Source: Pseudomonadota bacterium (lineage in GTDB: Bacteria > Pseudomonadota > Gammaproteobacteria > Steroidobacterales > Steroidobacteraceae). Taken from it: DNA of 64,000 nucleotides. Made by a program: the position numbers and the translations under genes. Within the stretch, counting starts at the first letter, position 1, and every line of letters starts with the position of its first letter. The stretch covers positions 31,357 to 95,356 of the forward strand of contig JAJZSQ010000001.1 in the NCBI GenBank assembly GCA_021849615.1, in the 5' to 3' direction. Below are positions 43,901 through 51,699 of the stretch, one piece after another. The notes beneath the pieces are model-generated. The model had not been told where the DNA came from. It saw only the letters and a list, made by a program, of their open reading frames with translations, and did not search any database.

Positions 43901-46486
43901 ACCGCACCCGCCGATGCGCAGCGCGCGTTTGCGCTGAAACGCGCGCTGCACACGCTCAAGGGCGGGGCGCGCATGGCCGGCATCATGACCATGGGCGACC
44001 TGTCGCACGAGCTCGAGACGCTCGTCGGCCAGGCCGAGAGCGGCGCGCTGAGCGCCGGCGAAGCCGTGTTCGAACTCATCCAGGCCAGTCTCGATGAGCT
44101 CGCCGGTATGCGCGAAGCGGTGGTCAACGGACAGGCCGTGCCGGCGGCACAGGCCATGATCGCGCGGATCCGCGCCCTGACGCAGCCGCAGAGCGCGGCG
44201 AGCGCCGCCGCGGCGCCGCCCACCGCCCCGCAGGCGCAGCCCCCTGGGCCCGAGGCGTCCGACGCGGCGCGGATCGAGCCCGAGATATTCCCGCCGGAGG
44301 CGCCCGAGGCCGCGGCACCTGAGGATCTCGGCGCACACGAGCCGCCGGTGCTGGCGCCGGCCGGCCCCGAGGCGCTGCCGCCGATGGCATTCGAGGCGCC
44401 GGCCGCCGAGCCGGACGTCGGCGCCGAGCGCTTCGCGCCGGCTGAACTCGATCCGGAGACAGTCCCGGTGCTGCAGCCGGCGCACCCGCAGGCGCCGGAG
44501 GACCTCGCCGAGGATGCGCTGCCGCCGGCGGCCGAGACGCTCGGTGCGCCCGAAGCGGACGCCGCGCCGCTCGCCGCGGCGCCGCCGGTGCCTCCGGGGC
44601 GCGAACCCGTCGCGCCTGCCGAGCGTCAGGAAATGGCGCGCGTCGATGCCGAGCTGCTCGACAAGCTGCTCAACGTCGCGGGCGAGGCGAGCATCGCGCG
44701 CTCGCGGCTCGACCAGCAGATCAGCTCCATCGATTTCAACCTCGGGGAGCTGTCGCGCACGGTGACGCGTCTGAAGGAGCAGCTGCGCAGCCTGGAGATC
44801 GAGACCGAGGCGCAGATCCTGCACCGGCATGAACCGGACAGCGGTCACCGCGGTGATTTCGATCCGCTCGAGCTCGACCGCTATTCCTCCATCCAGCAGT
44901 TCTCGCGGGCGTTGGCGGAGACCGCCAACGACGTGGCCAGCCTGCAGCAGCTGCTGGAGAACCTGACGAAGGATGCGCACACCCTGCTGCAGCAGCAGGC
45001 GCGCACCATGACGGAGCTGCAGAACGGGCTGATGCGCACGCGCATGGTGTCGTTTCAGCAGCACGTGCAGCGTCTCTCGCGCATCGTGCGCCAGGCGGCC
45101 GCCGACACCGGCAAGCGCGCCGAGCTGATCGTCGAGGGCGCTTCCGGGGAACTCGATCGGCAGGTGCTCGAGCGCATGCTGCCGCCGTTCGAACACCTGC
45201 TGCGCAACGCCGTGGTGCACGGCATCGAGGTGCCCGAGGAGCGACTGCGCCGCGGCAAGCCGCCGGTGGGTCGCATCGAGCTGCAGCTGCGCCGCGAAGG
45301 GGCCCAGGTCGTGGTGCGCCTGGCCGATGATGGCGCCGGGATGAACCTGCAGGCGATCCGCGCCAAGGGACTTGCGCTCGGGCTGATTCCGTCCGCCGGG
45401 GTGAGCGACGAGGAAGCGCTGCAACTGATCCTGGAGCCCGGTTTCTCGACCGCGGGCAGCGTGACGCAGCAGGCCGGCCGCGGTGTCGGCATGGATGTCG
45501 TTGCCACCGAGATCAAACGCCTCGGCGGCGCGCTGCACATGCAAACGCAGCCGGGTGAGGGCAGTGAATTCACCATCCGCCTGCCGTTCACGCTCGCGAT
45601 CAGTCATGCGCTGATCGCGCGGGCCGGCGATGAACTCTATGCGCTGCCGCTGCCGACCGTCGAAGGGGTGCTGCGCCTGCCGCTCGAGCAGGTCAACCAA
45701 TATCTCGCCGCGGAGTCTGCGCCGTTCGAGTACGGCGGGCAGCGCTACCGGTTCCAGCATCTGGCCGTGTTCATCGGCCTGCCGCCCTCGCCGCTGCCGA
45801 GCGAGGACGCCACGGTACCGGTGGTACTGGTGCGCGCCGGGGAGCACTCCACGGCGATCGTGGCCGATGAGCTGCTCGGCAACCGCGAGATCGTGGTCAA
45901 GTCGGTCGGACCGCAGATCGCCGGCATTCGCGGCATCTCCGGGGCGACCATTCTCGGCGACGGCCGGATCGTCATCATTCTCGACATCGGCGCGCTGGTG
46001 CGCGCCGAGTGGCGCGGCCGCGGTCTGGCGCCGGCCGAGCGCGACCCGGCCGACCGGCGCATCCTCGCGATGGTGGTGGACGATTCGATCACGGTCCGGC
46101 GGGTGACGCAGCGGCTGCTCGAGCGCAACGGCATGCGGGTGCTGACGGCCCGGGATGGCATGGACGCGGTCGCACTGCTGCAGGATCAGGTGCCTGACAT
46201 CATACTGCTCGACATTGAGATGCCGCGCATGGACGGCTACGAGGTCGCCGCACATGTGCGCAACGACCCGCGGCTGCGCGCGGTGCCGATCATCATGATC
46301 ACCTCGCGGGTCGGAGAGAAGCACCGTGCGCGGGCGATCGAGTTCGGCGTCGACGATTACCTCGGCAAGCCGTACCAGGAGACCGAACTGCTCGAGGCCA
46401 TCGCTCCGCTGGTCGAGCGCGCCCGTGGAACGCTGCACGGCGATGATTTCGGTGCGGCCGACTCGGCTGCGGCGCAAGGCGAGTGA
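40994..46486 (+). CDS. chpA: Hybrid chemosensory histidine kinase ChpA
   Basis: A 1830-residue CheA-type kinase with a receiver at its end. A helical N-terminal region (residues 1-600) resembles the ChpA/FrzE N-terminus. Three histidine phosphotransfer modules are visible, with His666 (FHTLKGSGRMVG), His821 (CHTLAGSSKAA) and His986 (LHTLKGGARMAG). An Ala/Pro/Glu-rich linker (about 1065-1213) leads to the dimerisation domain (MARVDAELLDKLLNVAGE), the ATPase (HLLRNAVVHGIE, His1401; DDGAGMNLQAIRAKG; GRGVGMDVV), a CheW-like domain, and a receiver with the phosphorylated Asp1740 (LLDIEMPRMDGYE). P. aeruginosa ChpA (2478 residues) has more transfer modules, so this is a reduced version. The start is preceded by a CGGAGCCGCTGG stretch. 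An equally long frame on the opposite strand is a shadow of this high-GC gene. Confidence 0.96.
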   Translation: MSEVASQTLELVGHELAHTLGEARAAIESYLEQPDNVTLLERCKHELHQAQGVLRVLEIYGAALLAEEMELVADYLLATYDERKGQAESLDALLRALVQLPGYLERVIAGGRDIALVLLPLLNDLRAVRGSALLSEGTLLVLNLKSDKQAQPQTPVPGEPTLNVEQWARRLRTQFQAGLIGWIRGERLEQNLATLASVAEKLERSATRQPVFQLWWVVGAVIEALRDGGLEGGVSVKRLLGLADREIRRLYELGEPRYCQSPPVDLLNNLLYYVGRSANSGSRVAAVRASFRLSELLPVDESIEQERESLSAPNIKLMQTVAVAIREDLAKVKEVLEQFGRRGGSDGEELRTQVALLRKIGDTLGVLGLGAQRAAVQTQTDRLERILGGAESLAEGVLVEVAAALIAVEDRLDDNLVGMILPVGGAERDAPEGDREFQQVQSAVLRECIQNLAWIKEAVTQSIGGSPDPAALDSWQGLITGLKAALLMLGKARAVEVVEGIATQLRRIMRPGATPVPPGWLDRLADAIVSIEYYMETLQAGRSDPWYMLDNAQSCLQYLERAPQALPNAPIEPSAFAKTVLMTPGGETQAGATIPDVPLAPPPPVAFSAASTAKLAALAESASPELIKLFVEEAREELARIRRHFPLWDQNPLDRDSLEIVRRGFHTLKGSGRMVGARELGELAWSVESLLNRLLDNTLTRSPEILEELREAIAALPQLIEHLETGRPVASDVAGITAAAHAMAAGRESEPAAPAPAEMVPGEAQAAEVAPVAAAGMDEALREIYARETETHVATIRAYLKSEAQAPEPHALPEEVYRACHTLAGSSKAAQARHGVRLAEPLDHWIRRAFTSGAGLGSADLTLLADCMGAMETVAEHLEEPTGYFASHLLLIERLGEAEHALDERIAAAEPAQEDAAAAAPEAVAPTEVLAPTPPVEPAADYDPEVAAVFTEEALELIEGSERALGDWRTAPADAQRAFALKRALHTLKGGARMAGIMTMGDLSHELETLVGQAESGALSAGEAVFELIQASLDELAGMREAVVNGQAVPAAQAMIARIRALTQPQSAASAAAAPPTAPQAQPPGPEASDAARIEPEIFPPEAPEAAAPEDLGAHEPPVLAPAGPEALPPMAFEAPAAEPDVGAERFAPAELDPETVPVLQPAHPQAPEDLAEDALPPAAETLGAPEADAAPLAAAPPVPPGREPVAPAERQEMARVDAELLDKLLNVAGEASIARSRLDQQISSIDFNLGELSRTVTRLKEQLRSLEIETEAQILHRHEPDSGHRGDFDPLELDRYSSIQQFSRALAETANDVASLQQLLENLTKDAHTLLQQQARTMTELQNGLMRTRMVSFQQHVQRLSRIVRQAAADTGKRAELIVEGASGELDRQVLERMLPPFEHLLRNAVVHGIEVPEERLRRGKPPVGRIELQLRREGAQVVVRLADDGAGMNLQAIRAKGLALGLIPSAGVSDEEALQLILEPGFSTAGSVTQQAGRGVGMDVVATEIKRLGGALHMQTQPGEGSEFTIRLPFTLAISHALIARAGDELYALPLPTVEGVLRLPLEQVNQYLAAESAPFEYGGQRYRFQHLAVFIGLPPSPLPSEDATVPVVLVRAGEHSTAIVADELLGNREIVVKSVGPQIAGIRGISGATILGDGRIVIILDIGALVRAEWRGRGLAPAERDPADRRILAMVVDDSITVRRVTQRLLERNGMRVLTARDGMDAVALLQDQVPDIILLDIEMPRMDGYEVAAHVRNDPRLRAVPIIMITSRVGEKHRARAIEFGVDDYLGKPYQETELLEAIAPLVERARGTLHGDDFGAADSAAAQGE

Positions 46487-46496
46487 CGGGGGAACG

Positions 46497-46961
46497 ATGG
46501 CCGAGCGGGTCCAGGAAATCTACAGTCTGCTCATTCCGCTCGCGGAAGGTCGGCTGATCGTGCCGCGCGCCTGTGTTGCGGAAGTGGCCGGATTGCCGGT
46601 TCCTTCGGAGATGACCGGTGCGCCGCCGTGGTACATCGGCACGGTGCCGTGGAACGGCCGTCCGGTGCCGCTGGTCTCCTTCGAGGGGGTCTGCGGGCGG
46701 AGCATTCCTCCGGGCTCCGGGCGCTCGCGCATGGTGGTCTTCGTGGGCCTCGGGACGCGCCTGGCGCACTTCGCCATCGTCTCGCAGGGGTTCCCGCAGC
46801 TGGTACGGTTGAGCTCGGATGTGATCCGGCCGGGCAGTGCGACGTTTCCGGAGCGCGCCCCGGTGCTCTGCCAGCTGCGCATGGCCAACGAGACGCCGCT
46901 GGTGCCGGATCTGGAGCGCCTCGAGGCGCTGATAGCAGACGAGACGCGCTTCGCGGCCTGA
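46497..46961 (+). CDS. chpC: CheW-like protein ChpC
   Basis: A 154-residue CheW-domain protein, an alternative adaptor for the Chp kinase. VQEIYSLLIPLAEGRLIVPRACVAEVAGLP, PPWYIGTVPWNGRPVPLVSFE and RLAHFAIVSQGFPQLVRLS match ChpC proteins. The ATG has GGGGGAACG directly upstream and stands 11 bp after the chpA stop. In P. aeruginosa chpB (a CheB methylesterase) lies between chpA and chpC; it is absent here. Confidence 0.88.
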   Translation: MAERVQEIYSLLIPLAEGRLIVPRACVAEVAGLPVPSEMTGAPPWYIGTVPWNGRPVPLVSFEGVCGRSIPPGSGRSRMVVFVGLGTRLAHFAIVSQGFPQLVRLSSDVIRPGSATFPERAPVLCQLRMANETPLVPDLERLEALIADETRFAA

Positions 46962-46992
46962 GCCGGCGTAGCGAGCGTAGACGCGGGCGGGG

Positions 46993-47010
46993 CTTGAGAA
47001 ACGCCTCAAG
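46993..47010 (+). terminator. Short hairpin after chpC
   Basis: CTTGAG-AAACGC-CTCAAG is a small perfect 6-bp hairpin 31 bp after the chpC stop. No T run follows, so termination is doubtful. Confidence 0.25.
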
Positions 47011-47066
47011 GTCCGGCCCGATCGGCCGATATTGATTGAGAGGAGTCGAATCAATCGCCCCGCCTA

Positions 47067-48434
47067 GTGGGGGTCTCGCTGGCCATCGGCTGGGATGCCG
47101 TGCAGCCTCGAACGCATCCCAGTGCAGGACTGGTCCCCGGCGCCCGTGTGAACTTCTCGGCTTTACCCGACTTTGTGGCCATTGGCGGTCTGGTCGCCGT
47201 CTTCTGGACGCTGTTGCGCCGTACCCGCCAGAGCCGCCTGAATTTCTGGCTGGTCGGCTGGGTGCTGCTACTGGTGCACATCATCGCGTTGTTCGTGGCC
47301 GCGAACACCGCCGGCAGCGCCGATGGCGCCTACTCCGTTGCGGTCGCGATGCTGGTGGTGATCGCCAACATTTTCATGTGGGCGAGCGGGGAGCAGCTCG
47401 AGATCCGCGCCCGAACCCTCTCGATCGCGGTGTTCAGCGCCGTACCCGATGCGGTACTGCTGAGCTGCGTGCAGTACGGCGTCACGGCCCCCTGGATGTA
47501 CGCGGCAACGACCGTCGCCGGGACCGGTTCGATGCTGTGGATGATGCGGGCCTGGCGCAGCGCGAACGGCCAGCCGACCTTGCGCTGGCGGACCTCGCTG
47601 GTGCTCAGCGTCTATGCCGTGCAGGGCGCGCTGCTCGCCTTCGGTCATCCCAACGAGGCGCTGACCTGGATGCTCACCTGGCATTACCTGGCGGTCGCGG
47701 CACTCTACCGGATGACCGCTCCGCGTGCTTCGGCCAGCGTGCGCTTCACGATGATCAGCTTCATTGCCTGGGCGTTCGTGTTTCCGGCCGCGGATCTGAT
47801 GGCGGTGCTCTGGCCGCACGCGCACGTCGATGCCGAGGTCTGGAACCTGCCGAAGTTCCTGGTCGCCACCGGCATGACCTTCACGTTGCTCGAGGAGCAG
47901 CTCTCGAAGGCCGAGTACGCCTCACTGCATGATGCACTCACCGGGTTGCCCAACCGGCGCCTGCTGGTGCGTCGCCTGCACGAGGCCATGGCGCGGGCGA
48001 GGGCCGCAGGCACCGAACTGGCGTTGGTGGTCATCGATCTCGATGGGTTCAAGGAGATCAACGACACGTTCGGGCACGCGGTGGGCGATGAGGTGCTGCA
48101 GTGGGCAGCGGGACAGTTTCGGGCGCGGCTCGGGACGCACGACGTGCTGGCGCGGCTCGGCGGCGATGAGTTCGCCGCCGTGCTCGCCGAACTGGGGGGC
48201 CGGGACGCCGCCGAGCGGATTGCCGCGGATCTGCGCAGCGCACTGGCCGATGGCCTGGTGGTCCGAGGGCGCCAGCTCGTGATCGGTGCCAGCGTCGGCT
48301 TCTCGATCTATCCGGCCGACGGTGATGATGCTGATCGGCTCTACGCGTCGGCCGACCACGCGATGTACGAGCGCAAGCGCTACCGGCAGGACGCGGATGG
48401 GCCGGGCGCGCTCGAAGTGCGCCTCGGGGCCTGA
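47067..48434 (+). CDS. Membrane-bound diguanylate cyclase (GGDEF)
   Basis: A 455-residue protein that should make cyclic di-GMP. The N-terminal half (residues about 30-255) has roughly seven hydrophobic segments with no named sensor motif that I recognise. The GGDEF domain (about 285-445) has LHDALTGLPNRRLLVRRL, DLDGFKEINDTFGHAVGDEVLQ and an intact RLGGDEFAAVL active loop. No RxxD inhibitory site is apparent five residues before GGDEF. The start is uncertain: GTG at 47067 or GTG at 47148, and the GAGGAG ribosome site at 47039-47044 is too far for the first. It lies 105 bp after chpC on the same strand, so a link to pilus control is plausible but not shown. Confidence 0.88.
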   Translation: MGVSLAIGWDAVQPRTHPSAGLVPGARVNFSALPDFVAIGGLVAVFWTLLRRTRQSRLNFWLVGWVLLLVHIIALFVAANTAGSADGAYSVAVAMLVVIANIFMWASGEQLEIRARTLSIAVFSAVPDAVLLSCVQYGVTAPWMYAATTVAGTGSMLWMMRAWRSANGQPTLRWRTSLVLSVYAVQGALLAFGHPNEALTWMLTWHYLAVAALYRMTAPRASASVRFTMISFIAWAFVFPAADLMAVLWPHAHVDAEVWNLPKFLVATGMTFTLLEEQLSKAEYASLHDALTGLPNRRLLVRRLHEAMARARAAGTELALVVIDLDGFKEINDTFGHAVGDEVLQWAAGQFRARLGTHDVLARLGGDEFAAVLAELGGRDAAERIAADLRSALADGLVVRGRQLVIGASVGFSIYPADGDDADRLYASADHAMYERKRYRQDADGPGALEVRLGA

Positions 48435-48444
48435 GGCGAAACGT

Positions 48445-49206
48445 TTACGCCAGGGTCGCGAGCACGGGGGCGTGCAGCCGTCCGTTGCTGGCCAGCACCG
48501 AGGTGGTTTCCAGGGTGACCTCCCCGCCGGCGAGATCGGTGAACGTGCCGCCCGCCTCGCGCACGATCACCACCAGCGCGGCAATATCCAGGATGTTCAC
48601 GTCGGACTCGATCACCACCTCGAGCGCGCCCCGGGCGAGCAGGTGGTAGTGCACGAAGTCCCCGTAGCCGCGGATGCGGTTGACCTGGCCGATCAGCGCG
48701 CCGAGTCTCGCCCACTGCGCCGAGCGGGCGAGCGTCTTCAGATTGCCCGTCGAGACGATGCTGGCGGCGAGCTCGGCGGTCTGGCTGACGCGGATGGGAC
48801 GGTCATTCAGGTACGCCCCGCCGCCGCGCTCAGCCCAGGCGATTTCGCCATACGCCGGTGCGCTCGAGACGCCAAGGACCAGCTGCCCTGCGCGCAGCAG
48901 TGCGATCTGAGTCGAAAAGAACGGGCACTGCCGCACGAATGACTTGGTCCCGTCGATCGGATCGACCAGCCACACGCTCTCGGCGCCCAGATCGTGCTGA
49001 CCGGTCTCCTCACCGTAGAAGCCGTAGTCGGGGAAGCGCTCAGCGAGTAGGGTGCGGATGGTCTGCTCGGCGCGCACGTCCGCTTCGGTCACGGGCGTCT
49101 GGTCCGCCTTGGTGCGCACCTCGAGGTTGTGCTGGTAATAGCCGCGGATCACTTCGGCGGCGGCGCGGGCCGCCTCGAGGGCGGCTTGAAGTTCGGCTGA
49201 GGGCAT
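48445..49206 (-). CDS. Inositol monophosphatase family phosphatase, HisN-like
   Basis: A 253-residue metal-dependent phosphatase. GEETGQHD (metal ligands), WLVDPIDGTKSFVRQCPFF and NILDIAALVVIVREAGGTFTDLAGG are the three family motifs; the IDGTKSF variant is that of histidinol-phosphate phosphatase HisN rather than SuhB (IDGTxNF). If so it acts at the eighth step of histidine synthesis, but no other his gene is nearby to confirm. It diverges from the cobalamin adenosyltransferase gene, 91 bp apart, and converges on the GGDEF gene. Confidence 0.85.
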   Translation of the reverse strand: MPSAELQAALEAARAAAEVIRGYYQHNLEVRTKADQTPVTEADVRAEQTIRTLLAERFPDYGFYGEETGQHDLGAESVWLVDPIDGTKSFVRQCPFFSTQIALLRAGQLVLGVSSAPAYGEIAWAERGGGAYLNDRPIRVSQTAELAASIVSTGNLKTLARSAQWARLGALIGQVNRIRGYGDFVHYHLLARGALEVVIESDVNILDIAALVVIVREAGGTFTDLAGGEVTLETTSVLASNGRLHAPVLATLA

Positions 49207-49297
49207 GAGGCTCGGTCGCGTGGGGGGCCGTCAAATTGCCGTCCCGGGACGCGCCTGTCAATCGCGCGCTCTGGCACAATGCGCCGCGAGGCGAACC

Positions 49298-49846
49298 ATG
49301 GGCAATCGACTGAGCAAAATCTACACGCGCACCGGGGATGAGGGCACCACCGGGCTCGGCGACGGGACACGGGTGCCCAAGGACAGCGCGCGGGTCGAGG
49401 CCTTCGGCACGGTCGATGAGCTCAACAGCGCGCTCGGCGTGCTGCTCGCCGTACCGGGCCTGCCGGCGGCGGTCCTCGAGTGTCTGACCGAGGTGCAGCA
49501 CCAGCTGTTCGATCTCGGCGGCGAGCTGTGCATCCCGGGACACACGGTCCTCGGAGCCGAACAGGTCGAGGGCCTGGAGCGGACGCTCGATGCGTTCAAC
49601 GAGGTGCTGCCACCGCTGAAGGAGTTCATCCTGCCGGGCGGCGGCGCGGCGGCGGCCGCCTGTCACCTCGCTCGCACCGTGGCCCGGCGTGCAGAGCGGC
49701 GGGTCTGGACGCTGGCGGCCGCCGAGCCGGTCAATCCGCACGCGCTGCACTACTTGAACCGGCTGTCGGACCTGCTGTTCGTGCTGGCCCGGGTGCTCGC
49801 GCGGCACGAGCGGGGCAGCGAGGTGCTCTGGCGGCATTCGCGCTGA
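49298..49846 (+). CDS. Cob(I)alamin adenosyltransferase, PduO type
   Basis: A 182-residue ATP:cob(I)alamin adenosyltransferase that makes adenosylcobalamin. The N-terminal signature KIYTRTGDEGTTGLGDGTRVPKDSARVEAFGTVDELNSALG and the later FILPGGGAAAAACHLARTVARRAERR plus NRLSDLLFVLARV are diagnostic of the PduO type. A CATG start at 49298 is used, as the domain begins a few residues later. It stands alone, with no other cobalamin gene nearby; it may serve a B12-dependent enzyme elsewhere. Confidence 0.93.
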   Translation: MGNRLSKIYTRTGDEGTTGLGDGTRVPKDSARVEAFGTVDELNSALGVLLAVPGLPAAVLECLTEVQHQLFDLGGELCIPGHTVLGAEQVEGLERTLDAFNEVLPPLKEFILPGGGAAAAACHLARTVARRAERRVWTLAAAEPVNPHALHYLNRLSDLLFVLARVLARHERGSEVLWRHSR

Positions 49847-49917
49847 GGCGCGCCACCCGCACTGCAACTTTCGGTGCGCCGGCGTGTTCTGGGGGGCATC
49901 CTGGACCGGAGACGCCC

Positions 49918-50610
49918 ATGAACCGCACGCCGTACGCCGCACTAGCCGGCCTGTTCCTTGGACTCACCGCGCTCGCAGTGCTGCCAGGCTTGGCGCACGC
50001 CGGGGATCGCACGACGGTCACGCGCACCTACCCCTGGCACTCCGATCGACTCGCCCTCGAAGTGCCTGCCGACGTGCAGTACCACCCGGCGGCCACCTGG
50101 AGCCTGACGATCAGTGCGCCGGAGCAGACACTGCGCGAGCTCGTCGTCGAGGATGGGCGGATCAAGTCCAGGGTGCATGCCTGCTTTTCGCTGATCCCGT
50201 TCTGCATGCACTTCGGGACGGACATCGAGCACACCGTGCACGTGAGCATCAGTGGGCCGGCGCTGCGGGTGATTCGAGTCGACGGTACGGCCGACCTCGA
50301 GCTCGATCAGGTGCACCAGGACCGTCTCGCGCTGCAAATCGACGGCAGTGGGAAAGTCCAGGGCAGCGGTGCGGTTCAGGTGCTTGCCGTGACCATCGAC
50401 GGTGCCGGCACCGTGCACCTGGGGCACCTGAGCGAGCAGCGCGCCCGCGTGCACATCAACGGCAGCGGCACGGTCTCGATCGCACCCACCGACAGCGTCT
50501 CGGTGAACATTGCCGGGGCGGGAACCGTACGCCTGCACTCCAATCCGGCGCACGTCACGAGCCACATCTACGGCGCCGGCGAGTTGACTCGCGTGCCCGC
50601 CACCGGTTGA
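49918..50610 (+). CDS. Secreted GIN-domain (DUF2807) protein
   Basis: A 230-residue exported protein. Signal peptide: LAGLFLGLTALAVLPGLAHA (cleaved near residue 28). The rest is a right-handed, repetitive beta structure of the GIN/DUF2807 type, with repeats such as VRVDGTADLEL, LQIDGSGKVQGSG, VTIDGAGTVHLG, VHINGSGTVSIA and VNIAGAGTVRLH, each close to IxGxGxV. Such domains are common in envelope proteins of unknown role. CCGGAG lies about 7 nt before the ATG. A strong terminator follows, so it ends its transcript. Confidence 0.85.
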   Translation: MNRTPYAALAGLFLGLTALAVLPGLAHAGDRTTVTRTYPWHSDRLALEVPADVQYHPAATWSLTISAPEQTLRELVVEDGRIKSRVHACFSLIPFCMHFGTDIEHTVHVSISGPALRVIRVDGTADLELDQVHQDRLALQIDGSGKVQGSGAVQVLAVTIDGAGTVHLGHLSEQRARVHINGSGTVSIAPTDSVSVNIAGAGTVRLHSNPAHVTSHIYGAGELTRVPATG

Positions 50611-50646
50611 GGATCCGCGGCCCGCGCGGCCGCCGAGGTTGGGGCG

Positions 50647-50684
50647 GCCGGGTCGCGGCGCACACGAGCGGCCCGGCTCTTTTT
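50647..50684 (+). terminator. Strong rho-independent terminator after the GIN-domain gene
   Basis: GCCGGGTCGC (50647-50656) pairs with GCGGCCCGGC (50668-50677) as a 10-bp stem with one wobble pair, followed by TCTTTTT. It lies 36 bp after the stop codon. Confidence 0.85.
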
Positions 50685-50710
50685 CCCCGGCAGCCGCGCC
50701 CCTGAGCCGC

Positions 50711-51289
50711 TCAGGCGTCCAGCTGCCGCTCGAGGCGCGTGCGCGAGAACAGGCCGCGCACGACGGTGCCGCCCTGTGCGGCGCGCTCTAATACGACGAT
50801 ATGCGTGATTGCGCGATGTGCTCTGAAGTGCGCGGCGATGTCCGCCACGCTGGCCGTGCGCACCGCCTCCCATTCCAGCATCGGCACCTGCTCCCAGGGC
50901 GTCATGATGTGGCCGACTTGGATCTCATCGTGACGCGTGAAGCTCGAGTTGTTGAGAAACTGCAGCGGCCGCTCGCCCTGGATGTCGTAGGAGGTGATCA
51001 GGCCGATGACCTTCTCGCCCCGCGCGACGAGCAGCGCCCGCACGCCGGCCACCATCATGTCGCGCAGCGCCTCGTCGATCAGCCGTTCGGCCGTCACGAG
51101 GACCGGGGTCTGGGCGGCGAAGTCGGTCATGACGAGCGCTGCCGGATCGGTCGGAGCGACCCGGTGGGCGTGCGGCGGCGCGGGGCGTCGCGGGGCATCA
51201 CTCGTGGCGAAGGTGCTCTCAGCGGGATGCAGTTCCCCCGGCCGGGCGAGCAGCGCGTGTTCGGCGCCTTCCGATTCTGAATCAAACAT
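50711..51289 (-). CDS. CBS-domain pair protein
   Basis: A 192-residue protein. The first 50 residues are low-complexity and hydrophilic. Two CBS motifs follow: one around LIDEALRDMMVAGVRALLVARGEKVIGLITSYDI and one around TASVADIAAHFRAHRAITHIVVLE...VVRGLFSRTRLERQL. CBS pairs usually sense adenosine nucleotides. No catalytic domain is fused, so it is probably a regulatory protein; its partner is unknown. GGAGGA lies 9 nt before the ATG. It is the only gene on its strand between the small RNA candidate and the GIN-domain gene. Confidence 0.85.
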   Translation of the reverse strand: MFDSESEGAEHALLARPGELHPAESTFATSDAPRRPAPPHAHRVAPTDPAALVMTDFAAQTPVLVTAERLIDEALRDMMVAGVRALLVARGEKVIGLITSYDIQGERPLQFLNNSSFTRHDEIQVGHIMTPWEQVPMLEWEAVRTASVADIAAHFRAHRAITHIVVLERAAQGGTVVRGLFSRTRLERQLDA

Positions 51290-51485
51290 CGATGTTGTCC
51301 TCCGTCGCGCCCGCGTGCGACAGCGTCGAGACCGCTCGGCCTACGGGCGCCGAAGCATTCTGCGCCGACGAAGGAGACAGGCGCGTCCCCCAAGCGAGAG
51401 ACACCCTGCCGCGCTGCGGGCGCCGCCAGAGAGGTTTGACCGGCGCGGCGCGGAGAGTTCCGGGTCCGGGCTCGCGGCGGCGCGC
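51290..51485 (-). other. Leader region upstream of the CBS gene
   Basis: 196 bp of GC-rich DNA with no gene. It should contain the CBS gene promoter on the minus strand; I see no convincing hexamer pair. The plus strand has patches recalling glycine riboswitches (GCGCCGAAG, GAGAGAC), but no gene follows on that strand. Confidence 0.3.
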
Positions 51486-51524
51486 AAAAAAAACAGGGCC
51501 GCGTGATGACTCACGCGGCCCTGT
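51486..51524 (-). terminator. Very strong rho-independent terminator on the minus strand
   Basis: A 14-bp perfect stem ACAGGGCCGCGTGA (51493-51506, complement at 51511-51524) with a 4-nt loop; on the minus strand the stem is followed directly by eight T. It is 176 bp from the ampD stop and lies 197 bp before the CBS gene start. Confidence 0.88.
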
Positions 51525-51622
51525 CTCCCCCCTCGACCTGTGCCCAGCGGGTCTACCCGCGCAATCCCCTGCTCGAAGCGCTCACCGGCGTCGGTCCGTG
51601 GTGTTCTTGTCCCGGCGCTGTT
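51486..51622 (-). ncRNA. Candidate small RNA between ampD and the CBS gene
   Basis: The minus strand has TTGACG (51656-51651), a 16-bp spacer and TACCAT (51634-51629), then about 137 nt without an ORF, then a terminator with a 14-bp perfect stem and a run of eight T (51524-51486). The predicted RNA contains two further hairpins, including GCGGG-TAGA-CCCGC (near 51550-51563), and GGA motifs (ACGGAC, GGGGA) that could be CsrA-binding sites. It does not match SRP RNA, RNase P RNA, tmRNA or 6S RNA as far as I can tell by eye. The promoter sits just after the ampD stop, so the RNA is not simply an ampD 3' end. Both ends are inferred. Confidence 0.55.
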
Positions 51623-51628
51623 GCACTG

Positions 51629-51656
51629 ATGGTATCTCGCCCGAGCCTTGCGTCAA
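51629..51656 (-). promoter_or_regulatory. Sigma-70-like promoter of the small RNA candidate
   Basis: Read on the minus strand: TTGACG (five of six consensus bases), 16-bp spacer, TACCAT (four of six). It lies 44 bp downstream of the ampD stop and points away from ampD. Confidence 0.55.
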
Positions 51657-51699
51657 GCACTTTGCACCTGCCGTTGCTCCTGTGCAACGAATCGGGGGC

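Noticed and set aside
40949-46477. A frame open for about 1840 codons on the minus strand opposite chpA
   Set aside because: High third-position GC in chpA makes the opposite strand free of stops. The translation has no domain signature, is full of Arg/Gln/His, and chpA itself is clearly recognised in the other strand.
51300-51420. Glycine-riboswitch-like words on the plus strand (GCGCCGAAG, GAGAGAC)
   Set aside because: The conserved core order of the aptamer is not present and no plus-strand gene follows within reach.
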